From assembly GCA_903877125.1 (NCBI GenBank), contig CAIRCM010000087.1, positions 1 to 64,000 on the forward strand: a DNA stretch of 64,000 bases. The letters are read 5' to 3'. The position numbers and the translations under genes are program-made. Source of the DNA: an uncultured Acetobacteraceae bacterium (GTDB lineage: Bacteria; Pseudomonadota; Alphaproteobacteria; Acetobacterales; Acetobacteraceae). The notes beneath the pieces were generated by a model that was not told the origin of the DNA, ran no database searches, and worked only from the letters and a program-made list of their open reading frames with translations. This document shows positions 52,795 to 62,117 of the stretch, piece after piece. The first letter of the stretch is position 1; each line of letters begins with the position of its first letter.

Positions 52795-53151
52795 TCATTC
52801 CAGCGGTAGGAAAATCGAGTGCCGCATTTGGTTGTTGACCGATTTCGATAAATGCCCCTGGCCGGTAACATCCTCAACCAGAATGACCTCCCCGGCACCG
52901 ATCACCCGAGCCTCGCCATCGCTGGCGGTTAGCTCGACGCCAGCGTCGAGGTTGACGATATACTGACGGCGAGGCGCGGGATGCCAAGGGCGATCGTGCT
53001 CCGCCTGGGTTTGCCGGAAAATAATACCGAAACCCTTTTGCAGAACCGAGGTTTTTCCCTCAGGTCCTTCCTGTGCCCAGTCCACAGTGATGTCGCGCCA
53101 ATGCGATGCACCGTCGGCATCGCAGTACAGGTTATGAATATGTAACCCCAT
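52795..53151 (-). CDS. Small cupin protein, tandem copy 1
   Basis: A 118-residue cupin almost colinear with its downstream neighbour: IHNLYCDADGASHWRDITVD, IIFRQTQAEHDRPWHPAPRR, VTGQGHLSKSVNNQMRHSIF. The two copies share length, spacing and the RHSIFxPxE end, so they come from a tandem duplication. The gene lies 11 bases after the crotonase gene on the same strand. Function unknown; small cupins next to CoA-linked catabolic genes may act in sensing or stabilising an intermediate, which is speculation. Confidence 0.72.
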   Translation of the reverse strand: MGLHIHNLYCDADGASHWRDITVDWAQEGPEGKTSVLQKGFGIIFRQTQAEHDRPWHPAPRRQYIVNLDAGVELTASDGEARVIGAGEVILVEDVTGQGHLSKSVNNQMRHSIFLPLE

Positions 53152-53162
53152 CGATCGATCCT

Positions 53163-53939
53163 CTATTTGTTCTGCCAGTTTGGTCTACGCTTTTCCGCGA
53201 AGGCCTTAGGTCCTTCGATATAGTCCTGGCTTTCGATATTCTCCTGCTGTGCCGGGTAGACTGTCCTCATGGCTGTCTCGAGTTTCTGCTCGTCCAGCCC
53301 CATATAGGATGCCTGTTTCGACGCGCGGACGGCCTTGGGCGAACATTCCAGTATCATTGCCGCCCAACGCTTTGCTGCTTCCAATGCTTGGCCTTCCGGC
53401 ACAACCTCCGTAACGAACCCCAATTCATAACCTTCCCGAGCGGGCACCCGCCTGCCAGTCAGAATCATGCCCATCGCCTTTTTGATGGGTATGGTACGTG
53501 GGAGGCGATGCACACCGCCGCCCCCAGCGATCAGCCCGACCCTAGGCTCCGGCAACGCGAAGACCGCATTCTCGGCCGCGACGATGATGTCGCAGGCGAG
53601 AGCGGTTTCGAACCCCCCTCCCATAGCGACGCCGTTCACCGCGGCAATCATTGGCTTGTATAAATCGAACCGATGACAAATCCCGGCAAACCCGCGCGGC
53701 CCATTGGGCCGTCGTTTGCCGGCGGCCTGGACCTTCAGGTCGTTCCCGGCGGAGAACGCCCGTCCGCCGGCGCCGGTGATAATCCCCACCCATAAATCGT
53801 CGCGAACCGCGAACTCATCCCACACTGCCGCCAGTTCGTCATTTGCGTCAGCGTGCAATGCGTTCAACACCTCTGGCCGATTCAGCGTGACGATGCGTAG
53901 CCGCCCCTCGTCCTGTACCGTGCAGAATTCGGTCTTCAT
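53163..53939 (-). CDS. Enoyl-CoA hydratase/isomerase (crotonase) family protein
   Basis: A 258-residue crotonase-fold enzyme. Oxyanion-hole segments are AFSAGNDLK (near residues 62-70) and NGVAMGGGFETALACDIIVA; the typical second catalytic Glu position is in ALPEPRVGLIAGGGG, where the region shows E-P-R as in hydratases. Typical C-terminal MILTGRRVPAREGYELGFV and EGPKAFAEKRRPNW close the trimer. It overlaps the CoA-transferase stop by 4 bases (ATGA), indicating joint action on a CoA ester. Confidence 0.87.
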   Translation of the reverse strand: MKTEFCTVQDEGRLRIVTLNRPEVLNALHADANDELAAVWDEFAVRDDLWVGIITGAGGRAFSAGNDLKVQAAGKRRPNGPRGFAGICHRFDLYKPMIAAVNGVAMGGGFETALACDIIVAAENAVFALPEPRVGLIAGGGGVHRLPRTIPIKKAMGMILTGRRVPAREGYELGFVTEVVPEGQALEAAKRWAAMILECSPKAVRASKQASYMGLDEQKLETAMRTVYPAQQENIESQDYIEGPKAFAEKRRPNWQNK

Positions 53940-55162
53940 CCCGCAATGACCTTCTCGGATTTCAGCGAGGCGATGGCAGCGCTATCCATTTTGAGCCAGT
54001 CGGCCAGGACGTCGCTCGAATGTTGTCCCAAGGTCGGTGCCGGTCCGACCACCGGCGGGGTCCCACCAAATCGCACGGGCCAGCCGCTCATGACGTAATC
54101 ACCATTGACCGGGTGCTTCATCGTCTGCCTGATCTTGCGTTCTTGGAACGTCTGGTCGTCTGCCAGTTCACGCGTATCCAGGACCGCGCCCGATGGGATG
54201 GTGGCCCCGCTCACCAATTGCATGGCCGTGTGCTTATCGTGAGTACGAGTCCATTCGGCGACAATCGCATCGACTTCCTCCCGCCGCTCTGTCCGCGCGG
54301 CCGGCGTGGCGTATCGTGCGTCCCCGATAAGATCATCCCGTCCCATCACCTTCAGAAGGCGCGTCCAATGTTCGGGGTTGGCGGCGGACGTGTAGATATA
54401 GACATAGTCGTTCGGCCCGCCGCCCTTACACGGATACACCCCGATCGGAGGGTTGCCGCCGCCGACGGTCTTCGACCCTGCGCGCGGAGCGGGCTGCCCG
54501 TCGGTACGTTCCATGTACGCAAATGCGTTGCGAATATAATGCAGGATCGAATCCTGCATCGCCAATTGCAGATGCTCACCATGCCCGGTCCGCTTACGGC
54601 GGATGTAGGCGCCAAGAATCGAGATCGCCATCAGCATACCGGTGCCCGTGTCGCCGATCGTCGCACCCGGCTTGCACGGCGGGCCGTCTTCCTCACCGGT
54701 AATGGACATCAGGCCGCCGCAGGCTTGCGCGATCATATCGAACGCAAGCCCTTTTTCGAACGGGCTGCCCGTCCCAAACCCTTTGATCTGGCAGAAGATA
54801 ATGGACGGATTGATCGCCTTCACAACGTCGTAGCCCAGCCCAAGGCGCTCAATTGCACCGGGGGCGAAATTCTCGATCATCACATCGGCCTGTTTGACCA
54901 GGCTTTTGACGATCTCCAGGCCGCGTGGATCCTTCAAATTGACCGCGGCCGAGCGCTTGTTGGAGTTGTACTGAAGAAAGTAATTGGCGTCGCGATCGCC
55001 GCTGGTGCGGCCAGAGGATCGGCCCGGGTCGCCGAGCCCTGGGTTCTCGACCTTCACAACATCCGCGCCAAGCCAGGCAAGGGCCTCCGTGCAGGACGGG
55101 CCGGCCTCGAACTGGGTCAGGTCGAGGATTTTTAGGCCGGCAAGGCAATTCTCTCCACTCAT
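53936..55162 (-). CDS. CaiB/BaiF-family CoA transferase
   Basis: A 408-residue class III CoA transferase: LKILDLTQFEAGPSCTEALA, WLGADVVKVENPGLGDPGRS, the catalytic-type Asp region (KQADVMIENFAPGAIERLGL) and GTGMLMAISILGAYIRRKRT. It moves CoA between carboxylic acids. The ATG at 55162 has GAGAGGGA upstream and replaces an 11-codon leader. First gene of a four-gene operon with the crotonase and two cupins. Substrate is not predictable from sequence. Confidence 0.87.
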   Translation of the reverse strand: MSGENCLAGLKILDLTQFEAGPSCTEALAWLGADVVKVENPGLGDPGRSSGRTSGDRDANYFLQYNSNKRSAAVNLKDPRGLEIVKSLVKQADVMIENFAPGAIERLGLGYDVVKAINPSIIFCQIKGFGTGSPFEKGLAFDMIAQACGGLMSITGEEDGPPCKPGATIGDTGTGMLMAISILGAYIRRKRTGHGEHLQLAMQDSILHYIRNAFAYMERTDGQPAPRAGSKTVGGGNPPIGVYPCKGGGPNDYVYIYTSAANPEHWTRLLKVMGRDDLIGDARYATPAARTERREEVDAIVAEWTRTHDKHTAMQLVSGATIPSGAVLDTRELADDQTFQERKIRQTMKHPVNGDYVMSGWPVRFGGTPPVVGPAPTLGQHSSDVLADWLKMDSAAIASLKSEKVIAG

Positions 55163-55309
55163 GGCTTGGGTTCCCTCTCTTCGTGCGTTAGGCACAGCTT
55201 AGGCATGACTCCGCGTGCGCGGCAATTGCGAAGCCGCCGGTTCCGCGGGCGGGTTTGCCGGGCAGCGAACCCTGATAATATGGGGCCAATCATCTGGAGG
55301 AATCAGACC

Positions 55310-56512
55310 ATGGCACGCATCCCACTCCGTCACGGCGCGTTCTTGCCGCCGTTTCATCCGATGGACGAGAATCCCTCAGCCTGTATCGACCGCGATCTGG
55401 AACTGATGCAGTGGCTCGATAAGCTCGGCTTCCACGAAGCATGGATAGGAGAGCATCATTCCGCGGGTTGGGAATTGATCAGTTCACCCGAGCTGTTTAT
55501 CGCCGTCGCTGCCGAACGGACGAAATCCATCAAATTCGGGACCGGCGTGATCTCGCTGCCTTACCACAACCCGCTGATGGTCGCGAACCGCATCATTCAG
55601 CTCGATCATCACACCCGTGGGCGGGTGATGTTCGGCGCCGGGCCTGGCCTGCTGGCGTCCGACGCCCTGATGATGGGGATCGACCCCGATACCCAACGGG
55701 ATCGCATGGCGGAAGCGCTTGATCTGATCCTGCGCCTGTTCAAGGGAGAGACGGTTACCGAAAAGACCGACTGGTATAATTTCGTCGGCGCCCGCGCGCA
55801 CATCCTGCCGTACACCAAACCCTATCCGGAAGTGGCGGTGGTCAGCTCGGTTACCCCGTCCGGGGGGCGTCTGGCCGGTAAGTACGACCTGGCCATGATC
55901 TGTGTCGCGGCAACGAACCCGTTCGGCTTTGACGCCCTGGGCGCCAACTGGAAGATCGCGAACGACATTGCAGCCGAACATGGCCGTCAGATGGATCCCG
56001 CCCGCCTGCGTCTCGTCGGACCGATGCACATCGCGGAAACCCGCGCCAAGGCGATGAAAAACGTGAAATTCGGGTTTGAGCGCTACCTCGGCTATCTGAA
56101 CAACAATCAGTTGCGCTTTAATGTACCGGCCGGCCACGACCCCGCGGAATGGTTTATCGAGAACAAATTCGGCGTCATCGGCACCCCGGACGATGCCATT
56201 GCTCTGATCGAACGCTTGTACGCCAAGCAAGGCGATTTCGGCGTGTTTCTGCAACAGGTGCACAATTGGGCCGACTTCGAGGAAACCAAGCGGTCCTACG
56301 AGTTGTATCAGCGCTACGTCATGCCGCATTTCTCAGGCGATAACGGCCCGCGCCGGGAATCCTTTGACTGGTGCACCGATCATCGCGATATTCTGTCGGA
56401 AAAACGCGCTTCCGCCGCGCGGTTGATGTTCGATAAGCACGAAGCCGAGCAAAAAGCCAAGGCAGAGTCTGTGGAAATCTCCCGCCCGCAGCTCGGGAAG
56501 GAAGCATGGTAG
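55310..56512 (+). CDS. LLM-class flavin monooxygenase (alkane/limonene-monooxygenase-like)
   Basis: A 400-residue luciferase-like TIM-barrel protein: RIPLRHGAFLPPFHPMDENP, WIGEHHSAGWELISSPELFI, IKFGTGVISLPYHNPLMVAN, RGRVMFGAGPGLLASDALMM. The GEHHS motif and the length suit two-component flavin monooxygenases such as limonene monooxygenase-type and bacterial-luciferase-alpha-like enzymes. Start chosen at 55310, with CTGGAGGAATCA upstream. It is divergent from the CoA-transferase operon, with about 147 bases between, suggesting a shared control region for a catabolic set (inference). Confidence 0.82.
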   Translation: MARIPLRHGAFLPPFHPMDENPSACIDRDLELMQWLDKLGFHEAWIGEHHSAGWELISSPELFIAVAAERTKSIKFGTGVISLPYHNPLMVANRIIQLDHHTRGRVMFGAGPGLLASDALMMGIDPDTQRDRMAEALDLILRLFKGETVTEKTDWYNFVGARAHILPYTKPYPEVAVVSSVTPSGGRLAGKYDLAMICVAATNPFGFDALGANWKIANDIAAEHGRQMDPARLRLVGPMHIAETRAKAMKNVKFGFERYLGYLNNNQLRFNVPAGHDPAEWFIENKFGVIGTPDDAIALIERLYAKQGDFGVFLQQVHNWADFEETKRSYELYQRYVMPHFSGDNGPRRESFDWCTDHRDILSEKRASAARLMFDKHEAEQKAKAESVEISRPQLGKEAW

Positions 56513-56519
56513 TCAGCGT

Positions 56520-58094
56520 TTAATCGAACGCAGCCGCCATCAGCGCTTTGGTGTATTCCTCTCGCGGCGCGGCGACGATCGTCGCCGTGCTGCCTTCTTC
56601 GACGATCCGGCCGCTGCGGAGTACGATCACGCGATGCGCCAACGCCCTGACCACCTTTAGGTCATGGCTGATGAACAGATAGGCCAGACCATGGCGATCC
56701 TGCAGATTTCGCAGGAGTTCGACGATTTGCGCCTGCACGGTCATATCGAGCGCGCTGGTCGGCTCGTCGAGCACAACGAACCGTGGCTTCAAAATCATTG
56801 CTCGGGCGATGGCGATCCGCTGCCGCTGACCACCACTGAATTCGTGCGGATACCGATCGGCGCTATCCCCGGGCAACCCGACTTCGGTAAGTGCTTCGGC
56901 GACCCGCTCCATCCTGACGGCACGCGACAGCGTCGGTTCGTGAATCGTCAGCCCCTCCGCGACGATGTCCCCGACGGGGAGGCGCGGCGACAGGCTGCCA
57001 TAAGGATCCTGAAACACGATTTGCATCCGTGCCCGCATATCGCGCATGGCACGCTTGCCCAGCAACCCGATATCCCGACCGAGATAGGCCACGCGCCCGG
57101 TCGCATGTTCCAGCCGCAGCGTTGCCAATGCGAGGGTGGTCTTGCCCGACCCCGACTCCCCGACCAGCCCGACCGTTTCGCCTTCACGCACCGTGAACGA
57201 CACGCCATCGACGGCTACCACATTCCCGACAACACGCCGTAAGATGCCACGCCGAATAGGGAAATAGACCTTTATATCGTCGGCTATGACGACTGGGGCG
57301 GCGTTCGTGGGCACTGCGGCTGGCGCACCTTTGGGCACCGACGCCAGCAACAAACGCGTGTAGGGGTGCGTCGGCGCCCCCAGCACGTCGGCGACATGTC
57401 CGGCTTCGACGATCTCGCCGTCCTTCATCACAGCGACGCGATCGGCGAACCGCCGCACCAGCGCCAGATCGTGCGAAATCAACAGCAATGCCAAGCCGCG
57501 TTGCTTTTTCAGGTCTGCCAACAGATGCAGAATCTGGGCTTGAATGGTGACGTCGAGCGCCGTTGTCGGCTCATCCGCGATCAGCAGGGCAGGGTCGTTC
57601 GCGAGTGCCATGGCGATCATAACCCGCTGCCGTTGACCGCCGGAAAGCTGATGCGGGAACGCGTCCAACCGGGACGCCGCATCCGCGAAACCGGCTAGGG
57701 TCAGCGCGTCGATGACCCGAGCCCGCACCTCGTGGCTGGGAAGCGGGCGATGCAAGGTGACCGCCTCGCCGATCTGTTTACCGATGCGATGTAGCGGGTT
57801 CAGGCTGGTCATCGGTTCCTGAAAGATGATCCCGGCCAATCCCCCCCGAAGATCGTGCAGCGTTTTCTCATCCGCCCCGATCACCGCCTTTCCGTCCAGG
57901 GTCACCCGGCCCGTGGGGTTCGTGCCGCCAGTGGGGAGCAACTGCAGCAGCGACAAGGCGGTCAGTGATTTGCCGGACCCGGATTCACCGACGAGCGCCA
58001 GGGTCTCGCCGCGATCCAGGGTAAAGGAGACATCGCGCACGACTTGCTTGGTCCCGAAGGCGACCGAGAGGTTCCGCACATCGACCAAACTCAC
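56520..58094 (-). CDS. yejF: Oligopeptide ABC transporter ATP-binding protein YejF (two fused ATPase domains)
   Basis: A 524-residue protein with two ATPase domains: GESGSGKS Walker A twice, signatures LSGGQRQRVMIAMAL and FSGGQRQRIAIARAM, Walker B LLIADEPTTALD and VVLDEPTSALD. This is the usual fused arrangement of YejF, powering import of peptides (in E. coli also microcin C). The GTG at 58094 overlaps the stop of yejE (GTGA), giving translational coupling; the longer open frame upstream is out of phase with yejE and is not used. Last gene of a yejA-B-E-F operon. Confidence 0.93.
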   Translation of the reverse strand: MSLVDVRNLSVAFGTKQVVRDVSFTLDRGETLALVGESGSGKSLTALSLLQLLPTGGTNPTGRVTLDGKAVIGADEKTLHDLRGGLAGIIFQEPMTSLNPLHRIGKQIGEAVTLHRPLPSHEVRARVIDALTLAGFADAASRLDAFPHQLSGGQRQRVMIAMALANDPALLIADEPTTALDVTIQAQILHLLADLKKQRGLALLLISHDLALVRRFADRVAVMKDGEIVEAGHVADVLGAPTHPYTRLLLASVPKGAPAAVPTNAAPVVIADDIKVYFPIRRGILRRVVGNVVAVDGVSFTVREGETVGLVGESGSGKTTLALATLRLEHATGRVAYLGRDIGLLGKRAMRDMRARMQIVFQDPYGSLSPRLPVGDIVAEGLTIHEPTLSRAVRMERVAEALTEVGLPGDSADRYPHEFSGGQRQRIAIARAMILKPRFVVLDEPTSALDMTVQAQIVELLRNLQDRHGLAYLFISHDLKVVRALAHRVIVLRSGRIVEEGSTATIVAAPREEYTKALMAAAFD

Positions 58095-59128
58095 GACGGT
58101 GCTCCTGGCAGCCGGCGTGGGTCGAATGCGTCGCGCACCGCCTCTCCGATGAAAATCAACAACATCAGAACACCGCCGAGAACGAAAAACGCGGTGAACC
58201 CAAGCCAGGGCGCCGTCAGATTGCTCTTGCCTTGTGCCACGAGTTCTCCAAGCGAAGGCGAACCCGGCGGCAGGCCAAACCCCAGAAAATCCAGGGTCGA
58301 CAATAAGGTTACTGAACCCGAGAGGGTGAAGGGCAAATAGGTCAGGGTGGCGACCATCGCATTCGGTAGAATATGACGCCACATCACGATGACGTCCGAC
58401 ACGCCCAGCGCTTTCGCGGCTCGCACATAATCGAGATTGCGGCCACGCAGAAACTCTGCCCGGACAACGCCGGTGAGGCTCATCCACCGGAACAACAGCA
58501 GGAAAATCAACAGGACCCAGAATCCCGGCGTGATGATGCTGCCGAGGATGATCAGCAGGTACAACTCCGGCATGCCGCTCCAGACCTCGATAAATCGCTG
58601 GAACAAGAGGTCGGTCATCCCGCCGTAGTAGCCCTGAACCGCACCGGCGATGACGCCGACGGCCGAGGATACCACCGTGAGCGTGAAGCCGAACAAAACC
58701 GAAAGCCTGAATCCGTAGATGACCCGTGCCAGGACGTCACGGGCCTGATCGTCCGTCCCCAGCCAGTTTCGCCAGCTCGGTGGCGCGGGCGATGGCACGT
58801 TCAAATCCTTGACCGAGGTGGCGTAGCTGAACGGTACCAGCGGCCAGACCATCCATCCCTTCGCCTCGATCGTTTTGCGCAGTTCCGGATCCGTGTAGTC
58901 GGCCTCCGTGGGGAGAAAATCGGCGCCGAAGGCGTCTTCGCTGTAATCCTGTAATACCGGCACATACCAGTGCCCATCGAACCGAACCAGCAAGGGGCGG
59001 TCGTTGGCGATAAATTCCGCGAACAGTGAGAGACCGAACAGCACCGCGAATATCCACAGCGACCAGAAACCACGTTTGTTGGCGCGAAAGATCGCAATCC
59101 GGCGGCGTGTGACGGGGCTGAGAGTCAA
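58091..59128 (-). CDS. yejE: Oligopeptide ABC transporter permease YejE
   Basis: A 345-residue permease. N terminus LSPVTRRRIAIFRANKRGFW and SLWIFAVLFGLSLFAEFIAN, the large periplasmic segment with WLGTDDQARDVLARVIYGFR, and the EAA loop RAAKALGVSDVIVMWRHILP are all typical of YejE. Start is TTG overlapping the yejB stop (TTGA); the family N terminus fits this start. It pairs with YejB to form the membrane channel. Confidence 0.92.
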   Translation of the reverse strand: MTLSPVTRRRIAIFRANKRGFWSLWIFAVLFGLSLFAEFIANDRPLLVRFDGHWYVPVLQDYSEDAFGADFLPTEADYTDPELRKTIEAKGWMVWPLVPFSYATSVKDLNVPSPAPPSWRNWLGTDDQARDVLARVIYGFRLSVLFGFTLTVVSSAVGVIAGAVQGYYGGMTDLLFQRFIEVWSGMPELYLLIILGSIITPGFWVLLIFLLLFRWMSLTGVVRAEFLRGRNLDYVRAAKALGVSDVIVMWRHILPNAMVATLTYLPFTLSGSVTLLSTLDFLGFGLPPGSPSLGELVAQGKSNLTAPWLGFTAFFVLGGVLMLLIFIGEAVRDAFDPRRLPGAPS

Positions 59129-60192
59129 GACCGAGCCTCGAAGTCGATACGTGGGTCCACCAAGGTATACATTGTGTCGCCGACGATCTGCATCAGCAGA
59201 CCCGCGAGCGTGAAAAGGTATAACGTTCCGAACATCACGGGATAGTCGCGCTGGATAGCCGCCTGGAACCCCAGAAGTCCCAGGCCGTCCAGGGAAAAGA
59301 CGATCTCCACCAGCAGTGCCGAGGTGAACAATATGGATATGAAGGCCTGAGGAAATCCCGCGACGATCAACAGCATCGCATTACGGAACATGTGGCCGTA
59401 CAGCACCTGCCGTTCGTTCGCGCCCTTCGCTCGGGCGGTTATGGTGTACTGCTTGCCGATTTCCTCCAGAAAGCAATTCTTGGTCAGGATCGTCAGACTG
59501 GCGAACCCACCGACGACCATGGCAATGGTCGGCAACACCATGTGCCACATGTAGTCCAAGGCCCGAGCCGTCCAGGGCCAGGACGCCGACCCCTCGGTCG
59601 TCATGCCGCTCAGAGGAAACCAGTGCAGGAAACTGCCCCCGGCGAACATGACGACAAGAAGGATCGCCAGCAGAAAGCCTGGGACCGCATAGCCCACCAG
59701 AACGACGGCACTCGTGGCGACATCGAAGCGGCTGCCGTGCCTGACCGCTTTCGCGATGCCCAGCGGGATCGAAATGCCATAGACCAGAAGCGTCGACCAC
59801 AGCCCAAGAGAAACGGATACCGGTAGTCTTTGCAGCAGAAGTTGCAGGACGGTTTGGCCGCGGAAGAAGCTTTTCCCGAAGTCGAAGCGCAAATACCCCC
59901 GGATCATGTCGCTGAACCGGGTCAATGGCGGTTTATCGAAGCCAAAGGTTCTCTTTATGTCCTCAATGATGGCGGGGTCGAGACCACGGGCACCCCGATA
60001 GCTGCCGGCACCGCTGAAATCGGAGCGGGCGCCGGTCAAGCGGGAGGACATATCGCCGCGACCCTTCAACTCGGCGATCATTTGCTCGACTGGCCCGCCA
60101 GGCGCGAACTGGACGATGACAAAATTTATCGCGATGATCCCGAACAGCGTCGGAATAACCAACAGCAGCCGTCGGGCAATATACGCCCCCAT
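59125..60192 (-). CDS. yejB: Oligopeptide ABC transporter permease YejB
   Basis: A 355-residue permease: MGAYIARRLLLVIPTLFGII, NFVIVQFAPGGPVEQMIAEL, the charged insertion GAGSYRGARGLDPAIIEDIK, and the EAA-type loop ITARAKGANERQVLYGHMFR. About six transmembrane helices. It starts 3 bases after the yejA stop and overlaps the yejE start by 4 bases. Confidence 0.92.
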   Translation of the reverse strand: MGAYIARRLLLVIPTLFGIIAINFVIVQFAPGGPVEQMIAELKGRGDMSSRLTGARSDFSGAGSYRGARGLDPAIIEDIKRTFGFDKPPLTRFSDMIRGYLRFDFGKSFFRGQTVLQLLLQRLPVSVSLGLWSTLLVYGISIPLGIAKAVRHGSRFDVATSAVVLVGYAVPGFLLAILLVVMFAGGSFLHWFPLSGMTTEGSASWPWTARALDYMWHMVLPTIAMVVGGFASLTILTKNCFLEEIGKQYTITARAKGANERQVLYGHMFRNAMLLIVAGFPQAFISILFTSALLVEIVFSLDGLGLLGFQAAIQRDYPVMFGTLYLFTLAGLLMQIVGDTMYTLVDPRIDFEARS

Positions 60193-60195
60193 GGA

Positions 60196-62070
60196 CTAGT
60201 GCCGTCCGCGCGCTGTGTCGATTGCCGCGGCTTTCGCGGGATCCACCCACCATGAATCGAAATTGACGCCTTCCCGAACATGCTGTTCGGGTTTGCCAAA
60301 CCGGTCCCACCAGGCGACGTTGAATTGCAGGTTGCCCCAGTTCGGCACCAGGTACCAGTTCCACAACAATACCCGGTCGAGTGCCCGCGCGGCAGCGGTC
60401 AGCGCCGGCCTGGTCTGCGCGGTCACGATTTTTTCGACCAAGGCATCCACCGCGGGGTCGCATACGCCGGAGATGTTGAAACTGCCTTGTGCCTTCGCGG
60501 CGGCGCAGGAAAAATAGTCGCGCAACTCGTTCCCCGGCACATCGCTTTGTGGATAGACGATGATCGTCATGTCGTAGTCGAAATCGTCAGTCAGGTGCTG
60601 GTATTGCGCGGGGTCGACCATGCGTACCTGCGCATCGATGCCGACCTTCTGTAAAATCTCGGTAAACGGCAGGGTGGGGCGTTCCAACGAAGGTTCATCC
60701 AGCAATACTGAAAAATGCATTTGCTGCCCGTTCGCATCCACCAGTTTGCGATCCTTGATGGTCCAGCCAGCCTCCTTGAACAGCGCCAGTGCTTGTCGCA
60801 TCTGCTCCCGGTTGTTGCCCGACCCGTCCGTTACCGGCAGGGAAAATACGGTCGTGAACGCCTCGGCCGGTAACCCGGACTTGAATGGCTCCAACAACGC
60901 CAGTTCATCGGCTTCCGGCAACCGGCTCGACGCGAGGTCGCTGTTGCTGAAGTAGCTCTTGGTCCGGCTATAGGCCCCATAGAACAGCGCCTTGTTCGTC
61001 CATTCGAAATCGAACAGCATCGCGATCGCCTGACGCACCCGCCGATCGGCGAAGACCGCGCGCCGTGTGTTCATGGCATAGCCTTGAATGCCCCCAGGCA
61101 AATGATGCATGAAGCTGTGTGTGACGACTTGGCCGGATTTGACGGCGGGAAAATCATAAGCGGTCGCCCAATTCTTTGAGATATTCTCGCTCCGGATGTC
61201 GATCTGACCGGCTTTGAACGCTTCCATGGCGACCGTGGCATCGCGGAAATATTCGATCCGAACCCTGTCGAAATTGTTGGTGCCTATGCCCGTCGGCATT
61301 TTGACCGCCCACCAGTTTGGATCCCGCTCATATGTGATGGACCTGCCCAGGTCGAAATTTGCCACACGATAAGGACCCGATCCGATCGGTGCGTCCGTCA
61401 ACGGCGCCTCGAAATCCCGACCCTTGAAGAAATGCTCGGGCAAAACTGGCAGGCCGCCCACCACGAGGGGCAGGTCGCGGTTCTGATTGGACCTGAAGTG
61501 AAACACGACACGCCGCGGTCCCTCCACGGTCACATCGGCCACATCCGCGAACTGGATTTTCATGGCCGGCCGGCCGTGCGCGAGCAACGTCCGATAAGTC
61601 CAGGCAACATCTTCGGCCGTCACCGGCGTGCCATCGGAAAAATGCGCTTGCGGCCGCAGGTGGAACGCGACCCACATCTTGTCGGCCGGTAGTTCGACGG
61701 ATTCGGCCAGGTGCGCATACGCGGTGGAACCTTCGTCGGCCGAACCCGTCATCAGACTTTCCCAGACGTGCCCGATCGTCGTGCCGGCCCCGGACCCGCC
61801 AGGCAGCACCACCCAGGGGCTTACCAACCCGAACGCGGCCGTTCCCCGCAGAATGAACGGGTTGAAATTGTCGTACGCCCCGATGGTGGCGAGGGTAACC
61901 GAACCACCTTTCGGCGCGTTGGGATTCACATAGGGAAAATGCGGAAAATCCGGCGGCAATGCCGGATCGCCCAACACCGCGAGCGCGTTGGTCTTGACCA
62001 CCGGCATGCTGTCCGCCCACGCGGTGGAGGCTAACAGCAGCGACAGCAACAGATAAATGGCCACGCGCAC
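60196..62070 (-). CDS. yejA: Oligopeptide-binding periplasmic protein YejA
   Basis: A 624-residue family 5 solute-binding protein with signal peptide (MRVAIYLLLSLLLASTAWA). Diagnostic blocks are FPYVNPNAPKGGSVTLATIG, YDNFNPFILRG, HLRPQAHFSDGTPVTAEDVA and YERDPNWWAVKMPTGIGTNN. It delivers peptides to the YejBEF permease complex. Start GTG at 62070 with GAGGCAG upstream. It is the first gene of the operon and follows the hisN-type gene by 47 bases on the same strand. Confidence 0.93.
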   Translation of the reverse strand: MRVAIYLLLSLLLASTAWADSMPVVKTNALAVLGDPALPPDFPHFPYVNPNAPKGGSVTLATIGAYDNFNPFILRGTAAFGLVSPWVVLPGGSGAGTTIGHVWESLMTGSADEGSTAYAHLAESVELPADKMWVAFHLRPQAHFSDGTPVTAEDVAWTYRTLLAHGRPAMKIQFADVADVTVEGPRRVVFHFRSNQNRDLPLVVGGLPVLPEHFFKGRDFEAPLTDAPIGSGPYRVANFDLGRSITYERDPNWWAVKMPTGIGTNNFDRVRIEYFRDATVAMEAFKAGQIDIRSENISKNWATAYDFPAVKSGQVVTHSFMHHLPGGIQGYAMNTRRAVFADRRVRQAIAMLFDFEWTNKALFYGAYSRTKSYFSNSDLASSRLPEADELALLEPFKSGLPAEAFTTVFSLPVTDGSGNNREQMRQALALFKEAGWTIKDRKLVDANGQQMHFSVLLDEPSLERPTLPFTEILQKVGIDAQVRMVDPAQYQHLTDDFDYDMTIIVYPQSDVPGNELRDYFSCAAAKAQGSFNISGVCDPAVDALVEKIVTAQTRPALTAAARALDRVLLWNWYLVPNWGNLQFNVAWWDRFGKPEQHVREGVNFDSWWVDPAKAAAIDTARGRH

Positions 62071-62117
62071 GATCTGCCTCGTATTGTGGTTACGGTCCTA
62101 GCAACCTGGGCCACCCG

